A DNA stretch of 64,000 nucleotides. Source: Collybia mongolica. Lineage: Eukaryota; Basidiomycota; Agaricomycetes; Agaricales; Clitocybaceae. Both the position numbers and the translations under genes were made by a program. The notes beneath the pieces are model-generated. The model ran no database searches and had not been told where the DNA came from. It worked only from the letters and a program-made list of their open reading frames with translations. The stretch lies in the NCBI GenBank assembly GCA_013420905.1, contig JAAXNY010000015.1:372001-436000 (forward strand), in the 5' to 3' direction. This document shows positions 1 through 11,222 of the stretch, piece after piece; positions within the stretch are counted from its first letter, which is position 1, and each line of letters opens with the position of its first letter.

Positions 1-2
1 GG

Positions 3-221
3 TTTGAGGGGTTTTCCCAGCACAAATTTGGAATACCAAAACCTTTGAAGATGGCAGCAGATTCCTTGCAACTAGATGAAGCCATTGACAAGTTAAGCCC
101 TAGCATGGGTCTATCCATATCTGGCCTGTTGTCTGACCTGCAGATCAGCCATCCGCCAGATACAGATGCAGATAAATCCGCAGCTGCCTGCAGGACCACA
201 GGCTTATTGATATTTTTATAG
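3..221 (+). CDS. Unrecognised partial reading frame at left edge
   Basis: An open frame enters from the left edge and ends at TAG 219-221, giving about 72 residues. It contains a KPLKMAADSL stretch and an acidic segment (PPDTDADKS). I do not recognise a domain. Its setting next to transposons suggests the tail of a transposon-borne gene, but that is inference. Confidence 0.25.
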   Translation, partial: FEGFSQHKFGIPKPLKMAADSLQLDEAIDKLSPSMGLSISGLLSDLQISHPPDTDADKSAAACRTTGLLIFL

Positions 222-745
222 AATATATTGAATATTATCACCCAAATAATGAGCAGACTAAATCATGGGTAATGTCTGCCATGAATAAAAATTGTTTGTT
301 GTTATGTGAGACATCAAACCTTACGTCAGCATGTGCCTAACAATGCTCAGGGCTTTGAGCTTGGTAAGCTCACCCTTTTTACCATTTATAGTATTTCTTT
401 TTACAAATTTTTGTGACAATAACAACCAAGTATATGTACATCATATTATAGAACTAGTTATGAGATTGTAACAAGCTTAGTACAAACAGAACCATGAGAG
501 GGGGGGAGCAGTCTGGAGGAGCAGCAAATTGACTGAAATCTACAGTTATCTGCAGTTCAGCACTAAAATCAACCAGTAACTGTGGATAGCTGATCTGTGC
601 TAGGGCTTATGATAAGTGCATATCTGTTTGTTGATGTAGGACCTAAAAACAAGTGTAATCAGTGGTGATGGTGATGGTGATAACTGTACAAAGAAACTCA
701 CTCTGCCTTTAGATGCTGGGAGATTCTCAAGGAAGCCCCATAAGG
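222..745. other. No gene seen; AT-rich flank
   Basis: AT-rich sequence with a short GGTGAT-type tandem repeat near 661-684. No frame that I can support as coding. Confidence 0.5.
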
Positions 746-773
746 AGGTCTTTACACTAAGCCACATAACCCA
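746..773 (+). repeat. Left terminal inverted repeat, 28 bp
   Basis: Perfect reverse complement of 3854-3881. Begins AGGTCTTTACACTAAGCC. Confidence 0.85.
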
Positions 774-1496
774 TGCGGACTCCATGCAGACACATGGACT
801 CATTTGGCAGGACCATCAGCCAGACAAGAATCTGTGTCCGCACTGAGTCCGCATCAATCCGCATAATTTTACGTGGACACGCGGACTAGCACGGACGGAC
901 AGCTTGCAGAGTCCGCGCGGCCAGTCGATTACTAATCAGATTAGTAATATAAATTTTATTTACACAAATTATATATACTATTTGTTATTAATAATATAAC
1001 ATAACAGTGGTGGAAAACTTGCATCCGACTAGATTTGAACACGTACAGGCATGAACATTATGTAATATGTTTGGCGTTCATAACCGTTGGGCAAGGCAGG
1101 CATTTCTAGCTACAGAATCACTGGCCTCAAGTCAACGGACTTAGGTCACACAATTATGAGGCATGTGCAATGGTCACATTACTGTTGCCACGTCTTTGTT
1201 GGTTCTTTTCAACCACATCAACGACATCCGCCAAAACCACCAACACCAACACCAACACCAACGCACCCACGCCGCCAACACCAACACATCAAATGCCAAC
1301 CGACGTCAACATGACAACACACAAGATGGTGTGGGGAGAAGGATAGAAATGGACATGGAACAAGGGGACAATGAGGAAAGGGCGCCCCAAGGGGCAGAAC
1401 CAGGTGAGTTGTACACCACCGCTCACCCACATGCTCACCATGCAGCATGTCCCCCCCCCCACTTCAGGAACTCAAAACAAAGGATACAGCCGCCAA

Positions 1497-1700
1497 CAGC
1501 AACAGTGAGGAAGGCAGCAACAACAACAACAACAACAATGATGAAGACCGCAACAGCAACAGCAGTGGCGGCAGCAGCACTAACAATGGTGCAACAATGA
1601 CAATGACGACAACTACAACAAAGACAACGACCACCACCATGAGGACAACAACGACTAAGGACAACAAGGACAATGAGGACAATGATGACTAAGGACAACG
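1497..1700. repeat. CAA/ACAACG-rich low-complexity tract
   Basis: Runs of CAACAACAA and related trinucleotides. It creates open frames of Asn/Thr on one strand and Val/Leu on the other; these are composition artefacts, not genes. Confidence 0.75.
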
Positions 1701-1871
1701 GGGACAATGACAAGACAAGCGGCCAGTGCCACCACTGCTGAAACCCAGGCTGCTGATGATGTCAGGAGGGCCGACGAGGACAACAGGGGGGCAGGGGCCC
1801 CTGCCCCCGCCTATATTAAATTATTTTATCATATATGTATTATACTTAGTAATAATATATGTTTTATTCTA

Positions 1872-2345
1872 TTAATTATATAGATTGTTAGTAAGTAAAA
1901 GAGTAAGTAAGTGCTTCATAATAAAAGAAAGTAAGTGAGTCTGCGCGGAGTCCGTGCAGAGTCTGTGTGGACTTTGTGCTGTCCTTGTGGAGTCCACCCA
2001 GACTTTTGCAGTCTGCATGGAGTCCGCAAGGACATGTGGGGGAGTGTAAAGTACAGCCCATAAGTTGAGTGGTGTATCAGTGTATAACAAGAATGTAACA
2101 TGGTTAATGTACACTTTGAGTGAGTTGTAATGCTCTGTTACCAAAAGCAAATTTGCAGGGCATGGCTTCAGAAAAGCATTCTCATTGGGCCATAACTCCT
2201 GAGTCATCACAAACTTCTTTGCATAGGTGATGATTACCTTTGCATGCAGAAGGAACTTGCTCTTGAGCCATGGTACAACATCTCTACCCAATCCTGAGCT
2301 TCCTGTCCTCATTGTCCCCTTGTTCCACATCTGTTTTTTGTTCAT
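1872..2345 (-). pseudogene. Unrecognised minus-strand frame inside the TIR element
   Basis: A 157-codon open frame on the minus strand. The first ~110 residues have protein-like composition (FVMTQELWPNENAF, a region with EHYNSLKVYI), while the C-terminal part is translated from the GAGTCC repeats. No known domain is recognised. It may be a remnant of the element's own protein, but this is weakly supported. Confidence 0.25.
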
Positions 2346-2466
2346 ATGTCATCATGTTGGCATTGGTTGGCATTGGGTGCATTGGCATTGATGGTGTGCA
2401 TGCATTGGTATTGGTGTTGGTGTTGGTGGTTTGGTGGGTGTTGTTGATGTGGTTGAAGAAAACAAA

Positions 2467-2481
2467 GATGTGGCAATGGTA
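2467..2481 (+). repeat. LINE target-site duplication, copy 1
   Basis: GATGTGGCAATGGTA, repeated exactly at 3435-3449 on the other side of the LINE insertion. Confidence 0.9.
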
Positions 2482-3434
2482 TTTTTTTTTTTTTTTCCTT
2501 CAACAATTTATATACCGCCATACAGTAGTACAGACCCTATGGGTGCGGTCACATGGTAGCGTAATTCCGTAATCAATTGTCTGTCGCGTCGCATTATGAG
2601 CCATTGCGCATGGCATCATAAGATAGCTTCCCCCATTCCTGGGCGAAAGCGCTCCGTGTGTCGGCCCCCGTTAGGGGGCCCTGGTTCAGACCTGTTGCTG
2701 GGACTTGGCTGGGCGCCGTCATAGAGGGGATTGCCCTCCACTCCTCTCAATCCGCTCGGTAAGCGGTCAGCGCGACCACTTCTCATCAGGTTCACCAGGG
2801 GGTGCATACCCCCATTGGAAGCCCCTAAGGGCTGACTTAGTCCGGAGGGACCAGCCTACGCATGCACTCTTGCGACCGGTATCGCAGCTACCCCCCCGCA
2901 AGTACCCACTTACCTACTGGTGTGACCCAGTTTATTCTGTGTGTGGTTCCCGGAACACCGCAAAGGCTTCCGGGTTGTCATGTAGGAAGTTGCTGACCCA
3001 GGGGAGAGTCAGATTCCTCCCGGGGTGGGTTTGCCTCTCATGGAGAGGGCAGTGCCTCAGGACGTGATCTACGGTCTCCTTTCCGAGGCCGCAGTCGCAT
3101 TTGTAGGACTCCTTCTCCTTTAGGAATCTTTGCCTGTATGCTCCGATTGGCGCATGGCCCGTGAGGGCACGTGCTAGCTGGACCGTGGTGTTGGTCTCCT
3201 TCGAGATCTTGCCGATCCAAGTCCCCCCTTTCAGGTGGCTGGGCGTGAGCCGCTTTCCCCTTTCGTGGAGGTGCAGGAAGTTCGATCCTATGTACTCCTT
3301 CTGCTTGGCCAGAATGCTCCAAGCATCCGTCATACGTGTGACCGCATCCTTCCTTGCTTTCGCGAGGGTCGTGTGCTTGATGGGGCCATGTGCAACCTCT
3401 AGGTGTCGGGCTGCCTGGTCCACTAACAAGTGTT
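2482..3434 (-). mobile_element. 5'-truncated Tad1-like non-LTR retrotransposon
   Basis: A minus-strand LINE fragment of 953 bp. Its poly(A) tail appears as 15 T at 2482-2496. It carries the 3' end of the reverse-transcriptase ORF and a ~430-bp 3' UTR. The 15-bp direct repeats on both sides show target-primed insertion into the right arm of the TIR element. The 5' truncation is the usual result of incomplete reverse transcription. Confidence 0.9.
2932..3434 (-). pseudogene. C-terminal fragment of LINE reverse transcriptase polyprotein
   Basis: The minus-strand frame runs from the truncation point at 3434 to a stop at 2932. It contains the TGHAPIGAYRQRF motif followed by a C-x-C-G...H...C knuckle (CDCGLGKETVDHVLRHCP). 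That combination is typical of the tail of basidiomycete Tad-clade LINE ORF2, after the RNase H domain. The polymerase and endonuclease parts are missing. The frame is open upstream into host sequence, but that is chance. It is a relative of, but not identical to, the LINE tail at 53647-53995. Confidence 0.85.
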
Positions 3435-3449
3435 GATGTGGCAATGGTA
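3435..3449 (+). repeat. LINE target-site duplication, copy 2
   Basis: Exact copy of 2467-2481. Confidence 0.9.
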
Positions 3450-3853
3450 ATGTGACTGTTGCACATGCTTCATAGTCATGTGACCCAAGTCTGTGGACTT
3501 GAGGCTGGTTTACTGTGCAGCTAGGAATGCCCATCTTGCCCATTGGCTATAAATGCCAAATACATTATGTAATGTTTGTGCCTGTGTGCATATGAAACTA
3601 GTTGGTCACAAGTTTTTCAGCCCCTGTATTTTATGTTATTAATAACAAATAGTATATATAATTTGTGTAAATAAAAATAAAAATAAAAATAAAAAAAATA
3701 AAAAAATTACATTAGTAATCTGATTAGTAATAGTATTAGTGAGTGTCCATGGACTCTACAAGCTGTCTGTCTGTACTTGTCTGCATGTCTGCATAAAATA
3801 ATACAGATTGTCATCTAGCTAAGTATATTGCCAAATGAGTCTGTGTGTCTGTG

Positions 3854-3881
3854 TGGGTTATGTGGCTTAGTGTAAAGACCT
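3854..3881 (-). repeat. Right terminal inverted repeat, 28 bp
   Basis: Perfect reverse complement of 746-773. A diverged relative of this end is also present at 4241-4266. Confidence 0.85.
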
Positions 3882-3899
3882 TGTACTGGGGCACCCTGG

Positions 3900-4266
3900 C
3901 ATTGGCAGCTGTGTCCTCCTTGTATTAGGTTCCTGAGGTTCCCCTGGGGGGACATGCTGCATAGTGAGTGCATAGGCAAGTGATATTGTGCAACTCACCC
4001 CCCTCTGCCCCTTGAGGTGCCCTTTCCTCATTGTCCCCTCATTCTACATCCTTTTCCACCCTTTGCCCTACTTCCCTGGGCCTTGTTGTTTTGTACATCA
4101 TTGTTTGCTGTTCGTGCATCTCTGTCTGGCTGAGCATCCTGCCAAATGAGTCCATGTGGGGTTTTGCAGTCTGTATTGATTTATATTATTTATATGGTGT
4201 CCTTGTGGACTCTGTGAGCAAAAATCCATGCAGAGTCTACATGGGTTATGTGGCTCAGTGTAAAGA
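3900..4266 (+). repeat. Truncated second copy of the TIR element (right end)
   Basis: 3925-4060 resembles the reverse complement of about 1320-1460 inside the first element (shared GACATGCTGCAT and CTTTCCTCATTGTCCCC). 4241-4266 is a diverged version of the 28-bp terminal repeat (TGGGTTATGTGGCTCAGTGT). It is an internally deleted copy abutting the complete one. Confidence 0.6.
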
Positions 4267-5600
4267 GCTCATGCAAAGGGCAACCTTAGAGGGTGGTATT
4301 TTAGCACAGATACAACTGGCATTTGAAATCACTCCAACTGCTGGTATGGAACAACTCATAAACACACTAGTTTTGAGGCCCATCAGGTAGATGGTCTAGT
4401 TGAACTAGTTATACAGATCATGGAAAGGTTCTAACCAAGTTCCTTGGCTCAGAGATATAAAATGAGTCTTATCCTAGCTGAATCTTTTCAAGTACTTAAA
4501 GGCATTAATTCAGATCATGCTGAAGACCAGAAAAAAAACAGAAAAGCTACTGCAACAACTGAAAGAGATTTTGCCTATAATGCCTATGAAACACTTGGGG
4601 GAGAGAAAATGGTTGAAATGGCTGCTGGTGAACTGTTTACTCTAATTCAAAATGAATTTGGAAAAATGGTCAAGAGGCTGGTGGGCCACAACCATGGAAT
4701 CTGTAATCAAGAGCTGATCAGGAAGCTCAAGGTGTAGAAATGGTAAGGAAGCTTGCTATGTCTTTGGGTAAAGAAGCTTATACCAGCTTATCTGAGGAGC
4801 ACGAAAATTCTTTACATCTTTATCTAAGCTGGCTGTGGAATGCATAAAGATATGAATGCAGGAAAAGGTGTAGATATTGAAATGAGTAACTGGTGGAAAG
4901 AAACTGGAAATACTGGTCCTATCCTGTTAGCCAACAGAGACAATGCAGCTGGAATAGCTGGAATAATTCAGGATAAAGAACTGACATTAGCTTAACAGAG
5001 AGCTTCAGATGCTACTAAATGTGGATGAAGTAAGACAACAGCTATTGCTGGATATTTTTTGAATCACAAAGACAATAAACAAGGGAAACATGATACCTTT
5101 AGATACTTCATGGAGCAAGAAACAGGCAAACCTATAGACTTTGCAAAAACAAGCAACAACAGATATCAGTCTTATAGAAAGGTTAGTGGAATGATCATAC
5201 AGTACAGAGAAATTATAATCAAGTTCATGGACTTTGTGAAAAACAGAAAGCAAAACTGCAGATTCACCATCTTGAGCAGAATCTGTGTGATGCTTTACAT
5301 GATATTCCAACACTTACTGAGATTGGTATTCTTGCTTGCACAAGCCATTACACATTCATGTATGCATCAAATCTGTGGCCCAGGAACAGAGGAACCTAAT
5401 ATGCTCAACCTGGGCCCAGTACATACACAACTTAAGAAACATATGCAGCTAATCATTGACAATCCTGATCAAGAAGCAAGGCAAAACAGAAACAAGGTGA
5501 TGGGCTTCAATACCTTGTGTTAGTATCTCAGGTTATTGATATTGCTATTCTTGATTCTATATCACAAATGTTGTGCTTGCTTTTTGTGCACCTCTCTGGG
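4267..5600 (+). pseudogene. Decayed transposon-type protein of an unnamed mushroom family
   Basis: Plus-strand similarity jumps between frames. Recognisable pieces in order are ETLGGEK near 4590, a MHKDMNAGKG / NWWKETGNTGPILLANRDNA segment near 4840-4950, NHKDNKQGKHDTFRYFMEQ near 5060-5115, and a block near 5290-5470 (GTEEPNMLNLGPVHTQLKKH). From memory, this order matches a long, repetitive, functionally unassigned protein that is abundant in Agaricomycete genomes and linked to DNA transposons. Multiple frameshifts and stops make it dead. I cannot name a catalytic domain. Confidence 0.45.
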
Positions 5601-8600
5601 TAGGGTTGGCTTGGTGGGAATGGGGAAGGATGTTTGTGTCATATGGTGTGGTGTGAACAGGCTGGTATGAGCAGGTGCTTCCAGATTTTGGCTCTCATTA
5701 CTTTCCATATCAGTCAAGTTGTCACTCAATGCCCAATCAGGTGCATCTTGATTATTGGTGATGTCTTTGTCACTGCTGAATTATACCTCTATATCCCAAT
5801 TAATATTTACTTTGCATGCAGGAGATTCTAACCCTGTTTTTCATTCTTGGTAGTAGACTTGCCAAAAACAACCCCTTGGCATGTATCCATGATGCAGTTG
5901 AATGCAGCCTTTCCATGTGCTCTGTGGTATTGTTGTTAAAGGTAATTGAGGTAGTCTTCCCAATTTTTATCTGATTGTATACCTGCAGAAGCAAATTCTG
6001 TGTCTTCAGATATAATAAATACCAACTTGAATAGCATACTTTAACCAGCAAATGAGACTTGGATTCAGAATTAATGTACCAACATGGCAAAGAATTGAAT
6101 AGAATAGAACATCTTTGAGAGACTTGATGCCCCATTGTTTTCCATATGTAGCAGGGCCACTTGGCTCCCCATCTAGTGAGGCTAACCCAATTTGTGAGAT
6201 ATAATAATGTCCTAATATATACTGTAATTACTACTTACTAGGAATATCTCTGGTGACTGGAAAAGCATTGATTCATATCCTTCAAGTTGTTTTTGCCAGA
6301 TACACGGAGGAAAAAGTATTGGTAGGAGCATTGGTGGTGGACCTTTTTTTGCAGTGCCCTTCTGTAGTTCTCATGAAAAATGTATCAACTTTGATTTTTT
6401 GATAACTGGAAAAACCCTGTAAACCAACTGTTCTACTACATTCTGTACAGGTTTTCATACTTCTTGATGCCATTCTAGGTGTTGGTATATACAGATAAAT
6501 GAGTGGATGGTTAGGTAGAATACAACCAGTGGAGGAGAAAGCTGGTGGAAGGGCCAGAACTACATTGAACATTTGTTGTCAATACCAGGCACATGGGACA
6601 GATTATCTTGGTTATTATCCAATCACAATATGGTTCATAATTGGGCCATAACCCAACTGAAATATTTCCCAAAAAGGAAATTCCTGACAAATACCACCAA
6701 TAGTTGTATATATACTGCACCTCTAGCTACTTGTTCTGTTGTCAGCAATGCAACAATAACAGCAAGAGATAGAGGGCTGAGAAGACCTGTCTGTATTGCA
6801 GAGAATAGGTGAGATCAAGACTACAGAACAAGTAGCTATAGGTGCAGTATATATACAACTACCTAAGGGGGACCAGAGTAGAATAAATATGGAGAGAGGT
6901 AAACCAAACATAACCAGGGTAATGTACAGCATCAATCAAATGATGAAATGGAATGATGGGAGTGATGGGAGAATTGTAACTACTGGGGATAGATGAATTA
7001 ACAGCTGATCCCACTAGATAAAAGATAATATAAGATCAAAAAGATGGAGATAAGATTGAAAAGTAATTTTCATGACAGAACACCCAATTCTGCACACATG
7101 GCTCTGACTTCACACATTGCACATTGGCATTGGACTTTGGTGTTGGTATCATGGTTGGCATTGCACATTGGCATCAACACTTGCACTTGCACATCAGCAC
7201 ATGTCAGTACTCATGCTCACATATTGGATCCCAGTCTGAGTACATTGGGTTCCCATTGGAGCACATCAGTTCACTTGTAGATAGTGTATACTATGGCCTT
7301 GAGCCATGTGGCAGAGGATCCTCAGAGTATTCTCTTTGGATTCCTCTGCTAGATACATAAGTAGATAGCCTGTCACTTGACTTCTATAATATAACTTTTG
7401 GATTCCTCTGCTAGATCAGGCATTGGCCAACTTGGGGTCAGCACAGTGTGGTGTTAGCTTGTGGAGTTCCTTGGGGTTCAGGACCTCATTCCACCCTCAT
7501 CCACTGGGGTATCAAGCCAGGTGACATGAGCTGGAGATAAGGGCTATATTCAGACATACCCCTAAAATGAACCTCCACTCCAACTATCAGTTAGGCCTGT
7601 AGAATTGTGGATAGATTCTACATGGTAGGGTCTCACTCAGTTGCTAGATATCAAGAACTTTTTGTACAGTACTTCCAATTGATTACTATGTATATAATGA
7701 CAGTGGTAATGCCTGCAAGGTCCTCTCAGGGTAGTTGTAACAATGTATGTGCAGTAATATGGCTGTATGGGGCCCTGTAGGTGACCTTGCCAACAAATTT
7801 GCAGTTAGTTGTGGGTCACCTGATATCAAGATGTGGTGGTGCCACAAAGCTTTTGCCAACAAACCTACAGTAGCGGGTCAGGAAGTGGGCCACCCTGACT
7901 AGTCAACCATTTGGCATTTTCTACCTGTAACTCATGGTAATTCCAAAACTTCTGATTGTGAGCTTTAAGTATGCCGTTAGATGCACCTTTGGCCAATGTG
8001 GGGACCAGTGGTGATGACGTGGTGATGCGTCGTGGGTACTTTTGTTCAGCCAAACTGGCAAATCTGCTATTTGGCTAAGCTTGGTCATCTGGCCCAATAT
8101 GGAAATGCAGTGCAGCCAGTGCATTTGTTCTTCAATTCCTTCCAAATGTTGTACACATGTTCCTCACATCCATGCATCTCCCATCCACAATCCATTCACC
8201 TGCAATGAGTCTGATAAGGCTACCAGGCACATGTTTTGTGGCCCCATCCCTTTCTCAGCAGGCCTGGACATGGGTAGATTCCTTGGCCTGCTGCACCTGA
8301 GGATGTCTTGGTATGCTGCTGGACTATGTTAGATCCATATCATGCTGACTTTATCCTTCCTTTCATCTGTCTTTCAGATTTTTATGGAATTTATTCATGT
8401 GGCCAGAGGGACCATTATGTCTGGACATGTGTTTTTGGTGTGGCTGCATCAAGAGATTAATGTGTGCTTCCGAGGCAACATCAAGGGAAACAGATGACTG
8501 CAGTGCATAATCCAGCCCCTTTCCTCACATTTCAATGTGACTAATCAGCTGCAACATCCAGAATATGAATGTAACATTGTTCTCACACCCTGTTAATGAA

Positions 8601-8799
8601 CGTTGTTCTACATGGAAACCTGCACTCATACACAAATCTGCTTCATGTCCTGTACCTACAAAAATGCAGTATACATGAGGTTTTGATGTTTTCTGATAGA
8701 TGGCATCATCTCTGCTGCCAATATAAGCCTCACTGTGCCCCATTGTTCCCAGATACAACGAAACTCGCCCATCCATCACAAAGTCTCCAGCTTTCTCTA
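5601..8799. other. No gene recognised; AT-rich repeats
   Basis: About 3.2 kb with no frame I can support. It contains the hairpin at 6702-6860, a CATTGGCATTGG-type repetitive patch near 7115-7180, and scattered short frames without protein-like composition. It probably includes the 5' flank of the pogo-like element, whose terminal repeat I could not define. Confidence 0.45.
6702..6860. repeat. Hairpin / MITE-like inverted repeat
   Basis: 38-bp arms at 6702-6739 and 6823-6860 are inverted copies with one mismatch, around an 83-bp loop. No clear target duplication. It could be a very short MITE or part of a larger decayed element. Confidence 0.65.
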
Positions 8800-9928
8800 A
8801 TGTCCACTTCATCATCCTCACCATATCCTACCGTGAATGTGCCCAGTGATATTCTTGGCAAATCTCAGGAAGAACATATGCAGCTTGCTCTGGCCATGAT
8901 TCAAGGGTCCGGTACCAAAGCCAATGGGGATCCCAACTACTCAATCCATAAAGCTGCGAAAGACTTTGACATCCCACAAACCTCCATTACTCATTGTTTG
9001 AAGGGTACATTGTTTTCTTGTTGTGTTTTTGTATTCCTGAGTTTCTGCAAAGGCAGCAAAACTTGTCAGGAAGTGCATGTCAATGAGCAGCTTCTAACGG
9101 CAGCACAAGAGGAGGTTTTGGTCAAGTGGATCAAAGTACAAGGTTGCTGTGGCATCCCACTCACATACGTGACTGTTGCATTGTATGTGGGAGAAATTCC
9201 TGGTCAGCAGGTTGGGGAATCATGGCCCAAACAGTTCCTCAAGCATCACCCAGACCTGAAGATGAAGAAAATGCAAGGGTTAGAAATGGCACATGCAAAG
9301 GCACTGAATCAGTTTGCGGTGGGTGAATTCTTTGACATGCTTGATGAGCTGATCAAGGAGTACAATATTGTGCCTGAGAACATATACAATATGGATGAGA
9401 AGGGTGTTCAACTTGGCATTGGTGCCAAGGTTGCAGTATTGGTGGACAGAGATCAGAAGACAGCCTATTCTATTGAAGATGGTAACCAAGAGCTTGTTAC
9501 AGTCATTGAAGCAATCTGTACTGATGGTTCTACTATTCACCCTGCTGTCATATTCCAGGCAAAGAGGCGGAATGCTGAGTGAGGTCATAACAATCTGTTG
9601 AATGCTAGGTACCTGATTGCCTTGTTGCCATAGGGATCCATGCTCATGTTGCATTTGCAGCATTTCTCTTTCTCCGAATGGGTGGACCAATCAGGAGCTG
9701 GGCTCTGCATGGGTGCAGAATGATTTTGATCCTGTGACCAGACAGAAAACTGCTGGATGCTATTGCCTCTTGATTCTCAATGGTCATAATTCACACTGTA
9801 CCTTCAAGTTTTGCAAATATGCTGCAGATAATAAAATCATCATCATTTGCCTTCCCCCCCACACAATGCATGCTCTGCAGCCTTGTGACATTGGTGCTTT
9901 TGGACCCCTAGCCCAGTTGTGGAAGCGC

Positions 9929-11145
9929 TGATAGGGCCCGAAATTGTTTGCACTTATAAAGTCAACAAGTAAGGCTATTAGTATCATTTCTAATAACCAA
10001 GTAAACGGTAATAAAGGGTTAGAGTCGAGCTCCAAGACAGCTAATCAGAGTGAACTAGTCTAATGGATAATACACTATCAGTACAGAGGACTATGAGTAC
10101 GGTCTATTATTAGTCCTATTCACCATGCCCAGTTACAACCTTGGTATCTTAATTCATAAGTAACCGTTGTAGTATGATATCATTAGTCTGGGGATCATCA
10201 TTAATAGGAGAAGTAATTGTAAATTCGGGACTTGCACAACCCAATCCTAGTCAGGGGCACTTGGTGTTAACTACTGGAAGAGACGGGACACTGTGAATAA
10301 CAACAGGGACAATCAGGAGAAGTAAATGACAGTGCCACACTGTTTTAAATAACAAAGTGTGGGGTCAGGACTTGATAAGAGTTTAGCCAGCTCTTTCAAT
10401 ATTTGATAAGTAACCAGTAAACGGCATAGTTGGCATGTATGGCATGCGCACCAAGTTGTAGAGGACGCATCAGCATTAAATACAGATCCTTGGTGCGGGG
10501 GAGTGTGGTTCCATATAAAATTTACAATTCTGTATGATATTTAGTTTGTACACTATAAATAGACTGTAGATGAGTAGCGCAAAGGTAAGGAATCTTGCCC
10601 CCACTTCACGCTACTATAGAGTATACAAATCACATTTGTTAAAACACTATTGCATGCCCAAATTAAGGCCCAGATTGCTTCAAAGTTGTCTTGATTGGAA
10701 TTGTTTGAAGAGATCACAGAATTGAAGAGTCTTAGTTCACTTGGAACTTAGTACCACATTGTCTGTTGGAATTACTAGGCACTTGGCCTTAGTGCACTTG
10801 GCACTGTTTGTTTAATAAGTCGCTTGGACTTATAGATCCGCTTGGGATCATTAATAATTGAACGTGCACTTGATACTCAGTCTATTGGATCGAGAGATAT
10901 TACAAATATACCTAGCAAGTTTTAAACTTGTGTTGAAGCTTTGTCTGAATCAAACCTGTCGAGAGATCATTGGAAAGAGCTTTGGCTAGTACTATTCAAA
11001 GCTTAGTGCTTCTAAGCACTTGAACCTGAACTCAAAACAGGCAATTCCTACTGTTTGTGTGTTGATTGTTAGGTTTGGTGTGTGTGTGTGTAAGAGATTA
11101 CATTTCATAGCATCAGCACACTTATAGCCCAGGAGCCCCCTTTCA
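9929..11145 (+). repeat. Left LTR, 1217 bp
   Basis: TG...CA bounded. Contains a TATA-like box in the + orientation at 10553-10563 and is followed at 11148 by a TGG primer-site-like sequence. This sets its orientation as a 5' LTR. Confidence 0.85.
10553..10563 (+). promoter_or_regulatory. TATA-like box of the LTR
   Basis: CTATAAATAGA inside the left LTR, in a position suitable for a U3 promoter. A mirror copy lies in the right LTR, so transcription would start from both ends towards the middle. Confidence 0.4.
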
Positions 11146-11147
11146 TC

Positions 11148-11165
11148 TGGAGCCCACTGCAAGAG
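11148..11165 (+). promoter_or_regulatory. Putative tRNA primer-binding site
   Basis: TGGAGCCCACTGC, two bases after the LTR's CA end. The TGG start complements a tRNA CCA tail. I cannot assign the tRNA with confidence. Confidence 0.4.
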
Positions 11166-11222
11166 TTCAGAGTTTTGAATAGTCTAAAGAGAGCATCTTT
11201 CTTTGAAAAATATTATACCAAG

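Larger units (their letters stand above)
746..3881. mobile_element. Non-autonomous TIR element with ~600-bp inverted arms, invaded by a LINE
   Basis: The two ends are a perfect 28-bp inverted pair (746-773 and 3854-3881; tip AGGTCTTTACACT). The inverted similarity continues inward with divergence: about 746-1370 matches about 2300-2481 plus 3450-3881 in reverse. Subterminal sequence is crowded with GAGTCC/AGTCCGC repeats, as expected for transposase-binding arrays. About 950 bp of the span is a later LINE insertion (2482-3434). No transposase is recognisable inside; the centre holds CAA-rich repeats and one odd minus-strand frame. I see no target-site duplication at the outer ends (left flank ATAAGG, right flank TGTACT). 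The superfamily is undetermined; KDZ or hAT-like are possible by layout only. Confidence 0.7.

Noticed and set aside
1163..1713. Overlapping open frames on both strands
   Set aside because: Produced by CAA/ACAACG low-complexity sequence; poly-Asn/Thr or poly-Val/Leu translations with no protein signal.
10380..10520. Shorter LTR starting at TGTGG near 10505 after a GCGGGGGAG purine tract
   Set aside because: The repeat continues identically to 9929 with TG at the outer edge, so the full 1217 bp behaves as the terminal unit; the purine tract may be coincidence.
11061..11093. GT microsatellite as a separate feature
   Set aside because: Only (TG)6, identical in both arms; simply part of the LTR.
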